Part shown: piece after piece, positions 8,411 through 17,296 of the stretch | Layout of the letters: every line of letters begins with the position of its first letter | How positions within the stretch are numbered: the first letter of the stretch is position 1 | Assembly (NCBI GenBank): GCA_017305665.1 | Contig: JAFKKH010000027.1 | Coordinates: forward strand, 1 to 64,000 | Direction: 5' to 3' | Length of the DNA: 64,000 bases | Source of the DNA: Hyphomicrobiales bacterium | GTDB taxonomy: Bacteria; Pseudomonadota; Alphaproteobacteria; Rhizobiales; Xanthobacteraceae | Program-made: the position numbers and the translations under genes | The notes under the pieces: generated by a model | Seen by the model: the letters and a program-made list of their open reading frames with translations, nothing else | Told to the model about the DNA's origin: nothing | Database searches by the model: none

Positions 8411-8803
8411 ATGTGGTCGAGCCGCGACGCCTTCGAGAATGATTTCTGTCCGGTCAAGGATGATTTGCTGGGCGCCATGTATCGTGCGAGCGAGCATGGT
8501 TTGCCGCAGCTCGTCGCCAGTGTTGCTCCGGACGTACGAGCGATGCTGGCGCTGTTCTGCTATCACCGCAGCCATCTGCACGCGCTGGCGCTGTCGATCG
8601 CCGCGAGCTGCACCGAGCGCGACCTGATCGCGCTGGGTGGCCGCGTCGGCTCGACGCTGTTCGCGCTGGCGCGCGAAACCCGGCAGGCACCGTCGTCCAA
8701 CGGTCAGCGCAAGGGCATCACGCTGTCGACCAAGCCGCTCAGCGCGTTCAAGCCGCTCGACGACGAAGTCGATGATGAGGACGTCGCGCTCGTCACGGCC
8801 TGA
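8411..8803 (+). CDS. Conserved-looking hypothetical protein
   Basis: 130 residues from the ATG at 8411, which has GAGGAG 6-7 bases upstream; a longer in-frame start at 8354 lacks one. The first 95 residues are predicted helical and include C-Y-H-R-S-H-L-H; the tail is acidic (D-D-E-V-D-D-E-D-V). There is no signal peptide or recognised domain. It ends before a strong inverted repeat at 8835-8873 shared with the convergent GFA gene. I cannot assign a function. Confidence 0.65.
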   Translation: MWSSRDAFENDFCPVKDDLLGAMYRASEHGLPQLVASVAPDVRAMLALFCYHRSHLHALALSIAASCTERDLIALGGRVGSTLFALARETRQAPSSNGQRKGITLSTKPLSAFKPLDDEVDDEDVALVTA

Positions 8804-8834
8804 CGTTCACCGCAACGCCACCAGATATTATTTC

Positions 8835-8873
8835 ATGCCCGGCCATGGCAGTCGCAGACTGCGTGCCGGGCAT
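8835..8873. terminator. Two-part inverted repeat between convergent genes
   Basis: A 9-bp perfect outer stem (ATGCCCGGC with GCCGGGCAT) encloses an inner 6-bp stem (GCAGTC with GACTGC, 3-base loop). It sits between the stops of the converging genes at 8411 and 8881, so it may end transcription in both directions; there is no clear T-run. It may also be an interspersed repeat. Confidence 0.55.
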
Positions 8874-8880
8874 TCGCGTT

Positions 8881-9309
8881 TCAGGGTGTCTTTGCTCGTC
8901 CTGTCGGCGCGTGTCCCTCATGTTGCGGCAGGTCGTCGGTGATCGTAAACCACGGCGCCTTGGAGCCGACGAAGATATGCATGGCGGGACGGATCGCGGG
9001 CGCATCGGTCAACGTTCCCATGGCGACGTGAACGAAAGCGCCGTCGCGCACCACCGAATAGAGCAGCGAGCCGCAGGTGCCGCAGTGGGTATCGTTGTTG
9101 TCGGCGTTGCCCATAATCAGGAGACGATCGTCGCCTGCGGTGAGGTGCAACTTGTCCCGCGCGATGCCCGCGAACGGCTTGAAGGCCGAGCCGGTGGTGC
9201 GGCGGCAATTCGAACAGTGACAGTTCGCGGCATAGGCGAACGCATCGGCCACAGCGTATTGCACCGTGCCGCACATGCACCGGCCGGCAAGGGTTTTCGG
9301 TTCGGTCAT
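8881..9309 (-). CDS. GFA-family (DUF636) zinc-binding protein
   Basis: 142 residues. Zinc-ligand cysteines are visible in G-R-C-M-C-G, N-C-H-C-S-N-C-R-R and H-C-G-T-C-G, the hallmark of the glutathione-dependent formaldehyde-activating (Gfa)/CENP-V fold. The family includes the Gfa protein once thought to speed S-hydroxymethylglutathione formation, but most members have no proven activity. The ATG at 9309 is preferred to upstream frames because the family begins just before G-R-C-x-C-G. It lies 22 bases after the YkgJ-type gene on the same strand, so the two are probably cotranscribed. Confidence 0.85.
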   Translation of the reverse strand: MTEPKTLAGRCMCGTVQYAVADAFAYAANCHCSNCRRTTGSAFKPFAGIARDKLHLTAGDDRLLIMGNADNNDTHCGTCGSLLYSVVRDGAFVHVAMGTLTDAPAIRPAMHIFVGSKAPWFTITDDLPQHEGHAPTGRAKTP

Positions 9310-9331
9310 GATCGGAGGACTCCGAAGCCGC

Positions 9332-9658
9332 TCAGGACAAGGCGCGCAGCGGCGGCAGCCCGAAGCGGCGCCGCGCCATGCCGCATTCGACATCGCCGGG
9401 CATGCAGGTCCGGCACACCTCCGGCCGCACAGCGTAAATTCCGCAAGACGTGGCGACGCCGATCTCGCCGATGAGCGCTGCGCAGCGTTCGCCGTCGCAG
9501 CGCATGCCTGACAGTTTGTCGTTGACGAATTTTTCCGGGATCAGGTCGAGCGCGGCATCGTCCTCGATGGTGAAGCGCGGCCAGTTCCGCGAATAGGCGC
9601 AGCACGCGCCGCAGGACTGGCACAGGTCGCGGGCATCGAGAGGAACGGCTGTTGTCAT
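9332..9658 (-). CDS. YkgJ-family cysteine-cluster protein
   Basis: 108 residues with eight or more cysteines: C-Q-S-C-G-A-C-C near the N-terminus, then C-G-I-Y and R-P-E-V-C-R-T-C-M-P-G-D-V-E-C. This spacing is that of the YkgJ/zinc- or iron-chelating family, small cytoplasmic proteins thought to bind metal; some act in protein demethylation or maturation, but the role here is unknown. It precedes the GFA-family gene on the same strand, and both are cysteine-rich. Confidence 0.85.
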   Translation of the reverse strand: MTTAVPLDARDLCQSCGACCAYSRNWPRFTIEDDAALDLIPEKFVNDKLSGMRCDGERCAALIGEIGVATSCGIYAVRPEVCRTCMPGDVECGMARRRFGLPPLRALS

Positions 9659-9708
9659 TCTGGAGGTCTAGCGCAGTTTTGGTGTTGGCGGAAACGCATC
9701 ATCGAGTG

Positions 9709-10407
9709 CTACGGCTCCTTCGGCAGTTCCCAGACCAGGCTCTTGCGCCACTTGTTGCGCAGCGCCTCGCGCCGTTCGGGATATTTCTCGTCGAGATAAT
9801 CCGCGCCGATCACGCGGTCGGTCCGAAAACTGCGGAAGTCGCTGCGCAATTCACACCACGCCGCCAGCAGCCGCACCGCCTCGAGATAGCCGACCGCGAT
9901 CGGCCAGATGGTGCGGTGGCTTTCGCGGCCCTGTTCGTCGCGATAGTGCAGGGTGATCTTCTTGCCGGCATGAATGTGGGCGCGGGTCTTTGCCATGTCG
10001 ATGCGGTCGGGTTCGCGCCGCCAGTCGGGCCGGGCGCGGCTCGCCGGTTCGAGCACGAAGGGGCGCAGCCGTTCCGGCACGGTATCGGCGATCTTTGCGA
10101 TCAGATCTTCGGCGGCGCGGGCGAGCGCGGGATCGGCGTGGCCCGCGACCCATTGCGCGCCGAGCACGGCCGCCTCGATCTCGTCGGGCGTGAGCATCAG
10201 CGGCGGCAGGTCGAATCCCCGCTCCAGCACATAGCCCATGCCGGCCTCGCCGCGGATCGGGATGCGCTGGCCGATCAGCGTGGCGATGTCGCGATAGATC
10301 GTGCGCTTCGAGGTTTCCAGTTCTTCGGCGATGGCGTCGGCGGTCAGCGGCTGCCGTGTCCGCCGCAGCACCTGGATGATCTGAAACAGTCGGTCTGCGC
10401 GTCGCAT
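9709..10407 (-). CDS. YafY/WYL-type transcriptional regulator
   Basis: 232 residues. The N-terminal 60 residues form a DeoR-like winged helix-turn-helix (L-T-A-D-A-I-A-E-E-L with K-R-T-I-Y-R-D-I as recognition helix). Residues about 130-205 form a WYL-type domain, ending with F-R-S-F-R-T-D-R-V. Such regulators sense small ligands or nucleic acids and often regulate a divergent gene. Divergent transcription towards a small frame at 10540 and the GST-like gene at 10842, with a tandem motif between them, suggests local control. Confidence 0.88.
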   Translation of the reverse strand: MRRADRLFQIIQVLRRTRQPLTADAIAEELETSKRTIYRDIATLIGQRIPIRGEAGMGYVLERGFDLPPLMLTPDEIEAAVLGAQWVAGHADPALARAAEDLIAKIADTVPERLRPFVLEPASRARPDWRREPDRIDMAKTRAHIHAGKKITLHYRDEQGRESHRTIWPIAVGYLEAVRLLAAWCELRSDFRSFRTDRVIGADYLDEKYPERREALRNKWRKSLVWELPKEP

Positions 10408-10472
10408 CGGGATTCTCGTGCTGTGGGTTCACCCATAATGAGGGGCGGATTTCGGATTCTGGCACTAGTTGA

Positions 10473-10492
10473 TGCTGACAGAATGCTGGCAG
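10473..10492. promoter_or_regulatory. Tandem 9-mer, candidate operator of the WYL regulator
   Basis: TGCTGACAG and TGCTGGCAG lie two bases apart (11-base period, about one helical turn) in the 130-base gap between the divergent regulator and small frame/GST genes. The position suits an operator; assignment to this regulator is inference. Confidence 0.35.
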
Positions 10493-10539
10493 CAGGGGGT
10501 GGCTATATCGGGACATCACGTCAAAGAAAGGTTGTCCCG

Positions 10540-10782
10540 ATGATTCGATATGACACGAGTCTCAGCAAGGGTCTTGGATGGGCCCGCAATGCTCATCTGT
10601 GGACGCTCGAGCGCATGATTGCTGCCGATTTGGGCAGCGGCGATCTCCGCTGGGCTGCGATCGCGTTTGCGTTGCGGACGCTGCGTACCCTGCCGCCCTT
10701 CAGGAGCGGAGCCGACGAAACGGAAGGCCGGACCACCGGCCTTCCGGACGGCCGCCTTTGCCGTTGGTCGTTCGCCTGCTGA
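10540..10782 (+). CDS. Possible small hypothetical protein upstream of the GST gene
   Basis: 80 codons from an ATG with AAAGG about 7 bases upstream. The sequence up to about residue 50 (S-L-S-K-G-L-G-W-A-R-N-A-H-L-W-T-L-E-R-M) looks like an ordinary helix-forming protein; the rest is Arg/Pro-rich. No domain is recognised. It lies between the WYL regulator and the GST-like gene in the same direction as the latter and could be its leader or cotranscribed partner. Confidence 0.4.
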   Translation: MIRYDTSLSKGLGWARNAHLWTLERMIAADLGSGDLRWAAIAFALRTLRTLPPFRSGADETEGRTTGLPDGRLCRWSFAC

Positions 10783-10841
10783 CATCACGCTGGCAACAGG
10801 GCGCGGTTAGGTTTCGGCATCATCTTCTTTGGGAGGTTCGC

Positions 10842-11570
10842 ATGATCACGCTGTATGGCTTCGGTGCCGGGTTCGGCCTGCCGGAAATCAGCCCCTTCGT
10901 CACCAAGACCGAAGTGCAATTGAAAATGGCAGGGCTTGCGTATCGCAAGCAACGGGCGATGCCGATGGAGTCGCCCAAGGGGCAACTGCCATTTATCGCA
11001 GATGACGGCGAGCGCGTCGCCGATTCGACATTCATCCGTGCGCATATCGAGCGCAAGTATGGTTTCGATTTCGACGCCGGCCTCGATCCGCTGTCGCGCA
11101 CGCAGATGTGGGCCTGCGAGCGCATGATCGAGGGCCACATTTATTGGGCCCTGGTCGGCGCGCGCTGGACCATCCAGGAGAATTTCAGCAAGGGTCCGTC
11201 GCATTTCTTCGACGCCATGCCGGAACATCTGCGCGACAAGGCGCGCGAGGATGCGCAGTTTCAGGTGGCGCAGAACTATCGTCTCGGCGGGCTCGGCCGC
11301 CACGCGCCGGATGGCGACATCGATCTCGCGATGCGATCCCTCGACGCGCTCTCGGTTCAGCTCGGCGGCAAACTGTATCTGGCCGGAAGCCAGCCCTGCG
11401 GCACCGACGCCACCGCGTTCGGGGTGCTGGCTGGATTGTTCACACCGTTTTTCGACTCCGAATTGCGCAATCGCGCAACGCGGTTCACGAATCTCGCGGA
11501 CTATGTCGACCGGATGATGGAGCTGTTCTATCCGGAGCACGGCGCGCTGCCGCGCGAGCAGGCGGCGTAG
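10842..11570 (+). CDS. Glutathione S-transferase-fold protein (metaxin-like)
   Basis: 242 residues from an ATG with GGGAGG 6 bases upstream. The N-terminal thioredoxin-like part has P-F-V-T-K-T-E and P-K-G-Q-L-P-F-I with the cis-proline and the following A-D-S-T-F-I, as in GST/metaxin/FAXC-type proteins; the C-terminal helical domain spans about 85-235. The classical Tyr/Ser/Cys catalytic residue at the start of helix 1 is not obvious. Such WYL-regulator/GST pairs are common in alphaproteobacteria. A family A repeat follows. Confidence 0.85.
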   Translation: MITLYGFGAGFGLPEISPFVTKTEVQLKMAGLAYRKQRAMPMESPKGQLPFIADDGERVADSTFIRAHIERKYGFDFDAGLDPLSRTQMWACERMIEGHIYWALVGARWTIQENFSKGPSHFFDAMPEHLRDKAREDAQFQVAQNYRLGGLGRHAPDGDIDLAMRSLDALSVQLGGKLYLAGSQPCGTDATAFGVLAGLFTPFFDSELRNRATRFTNLADYVDRMMELFYPEHGALPREQAA

Positions 11571-11582
11571 CAACGCCCTTCC

Positions 11583-11700
11583 GTCATTCCCGAAGCCGCG
11601 AAGCGGCTGTCGGTAATCCATAACCCCGGTGTCAGTTATATCGATGGACAGGGGTTATGGATTCCGGGTTCGCTCACAATGGCTCGCGCCCCGGAATGAC
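11583..11700. repeat. Interspersed palindromic repeat, family A, copy 2
   Basis: Bounded by GTCATTCC and GGAATGAC with internal AATCCATAACC and GGTTATGGATT. Slightly longer and more diverged than other copies. It lies between the converging GST-like and PNPOx-like genes. Confidence 0.8.
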
Positions 11701-11728
11701 GAAGAAGATGTTTCGACATCTTGCCCGA

Positions 11729-12361
11729 TCATTGAGTTCCCGGCACTGGCGTCCCCTTCAGCGTCGCAACTTCCGCCTCGAGTTCGGCGATCCTGTTGTC
11801 GCGGGCCATCAGCGCGGCGGCGACGTCGGCGGCATCGAACTTCTGTGGAATGTGCTGCGAGCAGTTGGTGTCCCACGCTGCGACCTTGAACACGATCACC
11901 TGTTCGGGGCGCGCGCGATAGCCCTTCGGCATCAGGCTCGCCAGCAGCGCGGGATCGTCGTCGATCATCCGCGCCTCGCCCCAGATCTTGACCCGGCGGC
12001 GATGTGCGAAATCCATCACGAAAATATGCGCCTTGGAATTTTCGCTGAGATTGCCTTGGGTGATGTATTGCCGGTTACCGGCATAGTTGGCGAAGGCGAG
12101 CGTGGTCTTGTCGAGAATCCTGATGAAGCCTTTCGGCCCGCCGCGGTGCTGGATGTAGGGTTGTCCGTCGGCGCTCGCGGTCGCCAGAAAGAAGCTCGTG
12201 GTCTCGGCAAGGAAGGCGGCGAGATTCTCGTCGATCTCCGTGCGCCATCCCCCGCTTTCCTCGACTTCCGCGAACATCTCGCGCGAGCCCTTGCGCGCCT
12301 GGACCGCCTTCACGGCGGGCGTGAAAGCGACATCGCTGGAATAGGTCCGTGCCTCTGACAT
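11729..12361 (-). CDS. Pyridoxamine 5'-phosphate oxidase-family flavin protein
   Basis: 210 residues from the ATG at 12361 with GAGGAGG 6 bases upstream. The core has T-S-F-F-L-A-T-A-S-A-D-G-Q-P-Y-I-Q-H-R-G-G-like strands and F-A-N-Y-A-G-N-R-Q-Y, typical of the split-barrel FMN- or F420-binding family. The C-terminal 30 residues form a coiled-coil-like helix (I-A-E-L-E-A-E-V-A-T-L-K). Biochemical role unknown. It follows the AhpD-like gene by 67 bases on the same strand, so both may answer to the LysR regulator at 13104. Confidence 0.85.
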   Translation of the reverse strand: MSEARTYSSDVAFTPAVKAVQARKGSREMFAEVEESGGWRTEIDENLAAFLAETTSFFLATASADGQPYIQHRGGPKGFIRILDKTTLAFANYAGNRQYITQGNLSENSKAHIFVMDFAHRRRVKIWGEARMIDDDPALLASLMPKGYRARPEQVIVFKVAAWDTNCSQHIPQKFDAADVAAALMARDNRIAELEAEVATLKGTPVPGTQ

Positions 12362-12428
12362 CTGAACCTCCTCGAAATTCAAGGGCGGATGCGCGGTTCA
12401 CCGGATCGGTTCGCCGCGCATCGTCTTG

Positions 12429-12980
12429 TCAGGCCGCGATCTTCACGTCCACGACCGGGAAATCGATGTCGGTCTTGAACACCTCGTTGATGTAGTTGGT
12501 CAGCGTATTCAGCGCGACGTGGGCGACGATCTCGATCACCTGCGCATCGCTGTAGCCTGCATCCCTCACAGCCGCGATATCGGCTTCCGACACCTGACCG
12601 CGTTCGCTGGCGATCTTCACGGCGAAGGCGATGGCGGCATTGGCCTTGGCGTCGGTCGATGCGCCGTTGCGGTTGGCGGCGATCTCGACATCCGACAGCT
12701 TCGAGCGGTTCTTGCCGAGATAAGTGTGCGCCGACAGGCAGTAGCCGCAACTGTTGATCTGGCCGATCGCGAGCGCGATCCGTTCGCGGGTTTGCGCATC
12801 GAGCGCGCCCTTCGCGAGCGCACCGTTCAGGCCGAGATAGCCTTCAAGCGCCGCCGGGCTGTTGCTGACCAGGCGGAACAGGTTGGGCACGGCGCCGAGT
12901 TGCTTCTTCACCGCCTGCAGCAGGGGTTGGGATGCGACCGGGGCGTCTTCGATGGTGGCGGGGGTCGGGAGGCGGGACAT
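12429..12980 (-). CDS. AhpD/carboxymuconolactone decarboxylase-family protein
   Basis: 183 residues from the ATG at 12980 with AAGGAAG 7 bases upstream. The motif S-C-G-Y-C-L-S-A-H-T-Y-L gives the redox-active C-x-x-C and downstream His of AhpD-type peroxidase-related proteins. Such proteins reduce peroxides or disulfide partners; many members, often next to LysR genes, are uncharacterised. Divergent from the LysR gene at 13104 across a 123-base AT-rich gap with palindromes. Confidence 0.88.
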   Translation of the reverse strand: MSRLPTPATIEDAPVASQPLLQAVKKQLGAVPNLFRLVSNSPAALEGYLGLNGALAKGALDAQTRERIALAIGQINSCGYCLSAHTYLGKNRSKLSDVEIAANRNGASTDAKANAAIAFAVKIASERGQVSEADIAAVRDAGYSDAQVIEIVAHVALNTLTNYINEVFKTDIDFPVVDVKIAA

Positions 12981-13043
12981 GGCGGACTTCCTTTCGGGTG
13001 GCGGGAGCGGTGCGCTTCCTGTGCGTCGAAATCTGCTCTGTTT

Positions 13044-13053
13044 CCATATATGG
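13044..13053. promoter_or_regulatory. 10-bp palindrome in the divergent promoter
   Basis: CCATATATGG is a perfect palindrome in the AT-rich gap between the AhpD-like and LysR genes, nearer the AhpD-like start. It may be a promoter element or a regulator half-site; support is positional only. Confidence 0.3.
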
Positions 13054-13074
13054 GACAATTATGTGAATTGACAC

Positions 13075-13095
13075 TTCATAATTGCATATTATGAA
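13075..13095. promoter_or_regulatory. Inverted repeat, candidate LysR operator
   Basis: TTCATAAT and ATTATGAA form a perfect 8-bp inverted repeat with a 5-base spacer, ending 8 bases before the LysR start codon. It fits the interrupted dyad form of LysR-type sites, and a TTGACA hexamer lies just before it at 13068-13073. Autoregulation is inferred. Confidence 0.55.
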
Positions 13096-13103
13096 ATAAA
13101 GCC

Positions 13104-14003
13104 ATGGACCGTATCGACGCCATGCACGCCTTCGTGGCGGTTGCCGATCTCAAGGGGTTTGCGCCGGCTGCCCGCAAGCTCGGCCTGTCCGCCTCTGGTG
13201 TGACCCGGCAGATCGCAGCGCTCGAAGAGCACGTTGGAGCGCGGCTATTGCAGCGGACCACGCGTTCGGTCGCGCTCACCGATGTGGGCGCGCGTTATCT
13301 GGAGCGGGCGCGGCGCATTCTCGCCGATCTCGAGGAGGCCGAGACTTCGGCGCAGGCCGAGCGCATGGCGCCGGCGGGACGGCTCGTGCTGTCGGCACCG
13401 GCGGCGTTCGGCCGTCATCACGTCAGCCCGGTGATGTCGGCCTATTTGCTGCGCTATCCCGCGGTGACCGGAGAATTGCGGCTGTCGGATCGCGTCGTCA
13501 ATCTGGTGGAAGAGGGCATCGACCTTGCGGTGCGCATCGGGCATCTGCCCGATTCAAGTCTGGTGGCGCGTCATGTCGGCGACACCTGCCGCATGATCGT
13601 GGCGTCGCCGGATTATCTCGAGACGCACGGCGAGCCGCGCGTGCCCACCGATATCGCCGCGCATCAGACCATTCATTTCGGCAGCTTCGATCCGGCGACG
13701 GAATGGCCGTTCGTCGAGGACGGCAGGAACACGCGGGTGGGCTGCGCCCCGCGCTACATCACCGACAGTGCCGATACCGCGCTGTTTCATGCCGAGCAGG
13801 GCGGCGGTCTGGCGCGCGTGCTGGCCTATCAGGCCGCCGAGGCATTGGCTGCGGGAAAACTGAAGCCGGTGCTGCGCGCGTTCGAGCCACCGCCGCTACC
13901 GATCCATCTGGTCTATCCGACGTCGCGGCTGCTCTCCGCCAAGGTGCGGGCCTTCATCGAACTCGTGATGGAAGGCGCCGACTGGAATTTCTCGCGGCGG
14001 TGA
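13104..14003 (+). CDS. LysR-family transcriptional regulator
   Basis: 299 residues. The N-terminal winged helix (D-R-I-D-A-M-H-A-F-V to about residue 60, with S-A-S-G-V-T-R-Q-I-A recognition helix) and a periplasmic-binding-like effector domain from about residue 90 are clear. The AA-type CrgA/DsdC-like pattern (R-L-L-Q-R-T-T-R-S-V-A-L-T-D-V-G) is typical. It probably controls the divergent AhpD-like and PNPOx-like genes and itself through the dyad at 13075. The effector is unknown. Confidence 0.92.
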   Translation: MDRIDAMHAFVAVADLKGFAPAARKLGLSASGVTRQIAALEEHVGARLLQRTTRSVALTDVGARYLERARRILADLEEAETSAQAERMAPAGRLVLSAPAAFGRHHVSPVMSAYLLRYPAVTGELRLSDRVVNLVEEGIDLAVRIGHLPDSSLVARHVGDTCRMIVASPDYLETHGEPRVPTDIAAHQTIHFGSFDPATEWPFVEDGRNTRVGCAPRYITDSADTALFHAEQGGGLARVLAYQAAEALAAGKLKPVLRAFEPPPLPIHLVYPTSRLLSAKVRAFIELVMEGADWNFSRR

Positions 14004-14022
14004 AGGAGTAGCCCCTCTCTTC

Positions 14023-14119
14023 GTCATTCCGGGACACGCGTCTTCGCGTGGACCCGGAATCCATAATCCCGCCGGTGGTTATGGATTCCGGGCTCGCGCT
14101 TCGCGCGCCCCGGAATGAC
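14023..14119. repeat. Interspersed palindromic repeat, family A, copy 3
   Basis: Bounded by GTCATTCC and GGAATGAC with internal inverted GGAATCCATAA and TTATGGATTCC. It lies between the convergent LysR and thioesterase genes and could act as a bidirectional hairpin. Confidence 0.85.
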
Positions 14120-14141
14120 GGAAACAACTTTTGGATCGCAA

Positions 14142-14558
14142 CTAAGCCTTCTTCACCACGCGAAAGGTCCCGTTGGCGCGGGCGATGATCTCGCCGTCGG
14201 CCTTCACGGCGCATTGCGCGAAGCAAAGCGTCTTGCCGGTCTTGATGACGTCGGACTCGACCGCCAGCCACTGGCCGATCTGCGCGGTTCCGACGAAATC
14301 GACGGCGAGCCCGACCGTCACCAGCGACGAACTGCCGCCCATCTTGTGAGCGCAGCTATATCCCATGGCGTTGTCGGCCAGCGCGGCGATCAGTCCGCCA
14401 TGGATCAGGCCGCGTGCATTGGTATGCGGCTTCGCCAGCCGCAACCCCATGATCACGGCGTCGTCGGTCCGCATGGAGTACAACGGCTCCCACGGATCGG
14501 TCATCGGACTTTTGCGGAAGTGCGGTTCGAATCCTTTGGGGATGTCCTGCGTGGTCAT
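14142..14558 (-). CDS. PaaI-family hotdog thioesterase
   Basis: 138 residues. The hotdog-fold segment R-G-L-I-H-G-G-L-I-A-A-L-A-D-N-A-M-G carries the catalytic-type Asp and the H-G-G motif of PaaI/YdiI thioesterases, which hydrolyse aromatic or short acyl-CoA thioesters. The visible ribosome-binding site is weak. It lies 113 bases downstream of pobA on the same strand; hydrolysis of an aromatic CoA ester leading to 4-hydroxybenzoate is an attractive but unproven role. Confidence 0.85.
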   Translation of the reverse strand: MTTQDIPKGFEPHFRKSPMTDPWEPLYSMRTDDAVIMGLRLAKPHTNARGLIHGGLIAALADNAMGYSCAHKMGGSSSLVTVGLAVDFVGTAQIGQWLAVESDVIKTGKTLCFAQCAVKADGEIIARANGTFRVVKKA

Positions 14559-14671
14559 ACGTCGCTCGCGGCTTGCATCTCGATGCCGCCATCAACGCAG
14601 AAAATGCCGCGCGAATCCACGCCAACAATGTTTGAAGCGAGCTTACAACGCCTGTTTCAAACAGCCGCGCG

Positions 14672-15874
<1,203 letters not shown>

Positions 15875-15884
15875 CTACATCATT

Positions 15885-15894
15885 CGATGCATCG
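15885..15894. promoter_or_regulatory. 10-bp palindrome upstream of pobA
   Basis: CGATGCATCG, a perfect palindrome 38 bases upstream of the pobA start, within the 237-base divergent gap to the TRAP operon. Possible operator; no regulator is encoded beside it. Confidence 0.3.
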
Positions 15895-16021
15895 ACTTTT
15901 CGGAGAGATGCTTATATGGAATAACTAAATCTGCAAGGATGGATGGTTGGCGCGGTTCATCCTGTGAAATCACGCGCCGCATGCGCCTTTCGTCGGTGCT
16001 TGCAATGCTTCGCAAAATATA

Positions 16022-16031
16022 TAACATGTTA
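16022..16031. promoter_or_regulatory. 10-bp palindrome upstream of the TRAP operon
   Basis: TAACATGTTA, a perfect palindrome in an AT-rich stretch 54 bases before the TRAP binding-protein start. Its location fits a promoter-proximal operator. Confidence 0.35.
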
Positions 16032-16084
16032 AGTAACAACATCGGGCAGCAGAACCCGCTTTCGACATCACAGGGAGGATATTC

Positions 16085-17095
16085 ATGAAGAAAGCCATTC
16101 TTGCGTTGCTGGTGGCCGCCAGCGTTTCGCCCGCGCTCGCGCAGGACAAGACCGTCAACATGAAGGTGTCGCTGTGGGTGCCGCCGGCGCATCCGCTGGT
16201 GCCGGCGACGATCGCCTGGGCCAAGGACATCGAGAAGGCCTCGAACGGCACCATCAAGATGACGGTGTTTCCGTCGCAACAGCTCGGCAAGGCATTCGAT
16301 CACTACGACATGGCGAAGGACGGCATCGCCGACATCACCTACGTCAATCCGGGCTATCAGCCGGGCCGCTTCCCGATCGCCGCCGCGGGCCAGCTTCCGT
16401 TCCTGTTCGGCGACGGCAAGAAGGGCACGCTCGCGCTCAACGAGTGGTATCACAAGTACGCGACGACCGAGATGAAGGACACCAAGCTCTGCTTCGCCTT
16501 CATCCACGATCCCGGCGCGCTGTTCGGCAAGAAGAAGGTTCTGGTGCCCGAGGACCTCAAGGGCCTGAAGGTGCGCCCGGCGCAATCGACCATCGGCGAG
16601 ATGGTGAAAATGTTCGGCGGCACCAATGTGCAGGCCTCGGCGCCGGAAGCGCGCGATGCCATCGAGCGCGGCGTGGCCGACGAGATCACCTTCCCGTGGG
16701 GCTCGATGTTCCTGTTCGGCATCGACAAGGCGATCAAGTACGCGATGGACGTGCCGCTCTATACGACGGTGTTCACCTACAACATCAACCTGGCGAAATA
16801 CAATTCGCTGTCGCCGGCGCAGAAGAAGGTTATCGACGATCACTGCACGCCGGAATGGGCGTCCAAGGTCACCGACCCCTGGAGCCAGTTCGAATTCGAC
16901 GGTCGTGCCAAGATGAAGGCGCTCAAGGATCACGAGGTCTACAAACTGACGCCCGAACAGCTCGCGCAGTGGAAGGCTGCGGCGAAGCCGCTGCACGATA
17001 GCTGGGCCGCCGACGTCAAGAAGGCGGGCGGCGATCCCGAGAAGATCGATGCGGACCTGCACGCCGCGATCAAGAAGTTCGACGCGGGACTCTAA
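16085..17095 (+). CDS. TRAP transporter substrate-binding protein, DctP type
   Basis: 336 residues. A classical signal peptide ends at about A-L-A|Q-D-K (residues 1-19), so the protein is periplasmic. The DctP fold is shown by P-A-H-P-L-V-P near the start, G-L-K-V-R-P-A-Q and the E-R-G-V-A-D-E-I-T-F-P-W segment. It captures an organic acid for the membrane subunits encoded next. A good GGGAGG site precedes the ATG. Divergence from pobA suggests, but does not prove, an aromatic-acid ligand. Confidence 0.93.
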   Translation: MKKAILALLVAASVSPALAQDKTVNMKVSLWVPPAHPLVPATIAWAKDIEKASNGTIKMTVFPSQQLGKAFDHYDMAKDGIADITYVNPGYQPGRFPIAAAGQLPFLFGDGKKGTLALNEWYHKYATTEMKDTKLCFAFIHDPGALFGKKKVLVPEDLKGLKVRPAQSTIGEMVKMFGGTNVQASAPEARDAIERGVADEITFPWGSMFLFGIDKAIKYAMDVPLYTTVFTYNINLAKYNSLSPAQKKVIDDHCTPEWASKVTDPWSQFEFDGRAKMKALKDHEVYKLTPEQLAQWKAAAKPLHDSWAADVKKAGGDPEKIDADLHAAIKKFDAGL

Positions 17096-17113
17096 ACGCG
17101 GGCGCTCGCTGTT

Positions 17114-17255
17114 TCCCTCCCCCGCCGAGCGTGGGGAGGGTCGGCCGAGCGAAGCGGAGGCCGGAGTGGGGATGTGGTGCCGCTGTATCCCCCACCCGGC
17201 GTGTTGTTCGCTCCGCTCTCACGCGCCACCCTCTCCACGCTCCGCGGGGGAGGGA
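17114..17255. repeat. Interspersed hairpin repeat, family C
   Basis: TCCCTCCCCC at one end and GGGGGAGGGA at the other, with further C-rich and G-rich pairs between, so the whole stretch can fold. It fills the gap between the TRAP binding-protein gene and the small permease gene and may lower downstream expression. A related form lies at 52040-52176. Confidence 0.7.
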
Positions 17256-17296
17256 TATGCTAGCCCGCCCGTCTTCGTTGAACTCGCGACCTTGGC

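Noticed and set aside
9652-10782. 376-codon plus-strand frame
   Set aside because: Mostly antisense to the WYL regulator; only its last 80 codons, with their own start and ribosome-binding site, are kept as a possible small gene.
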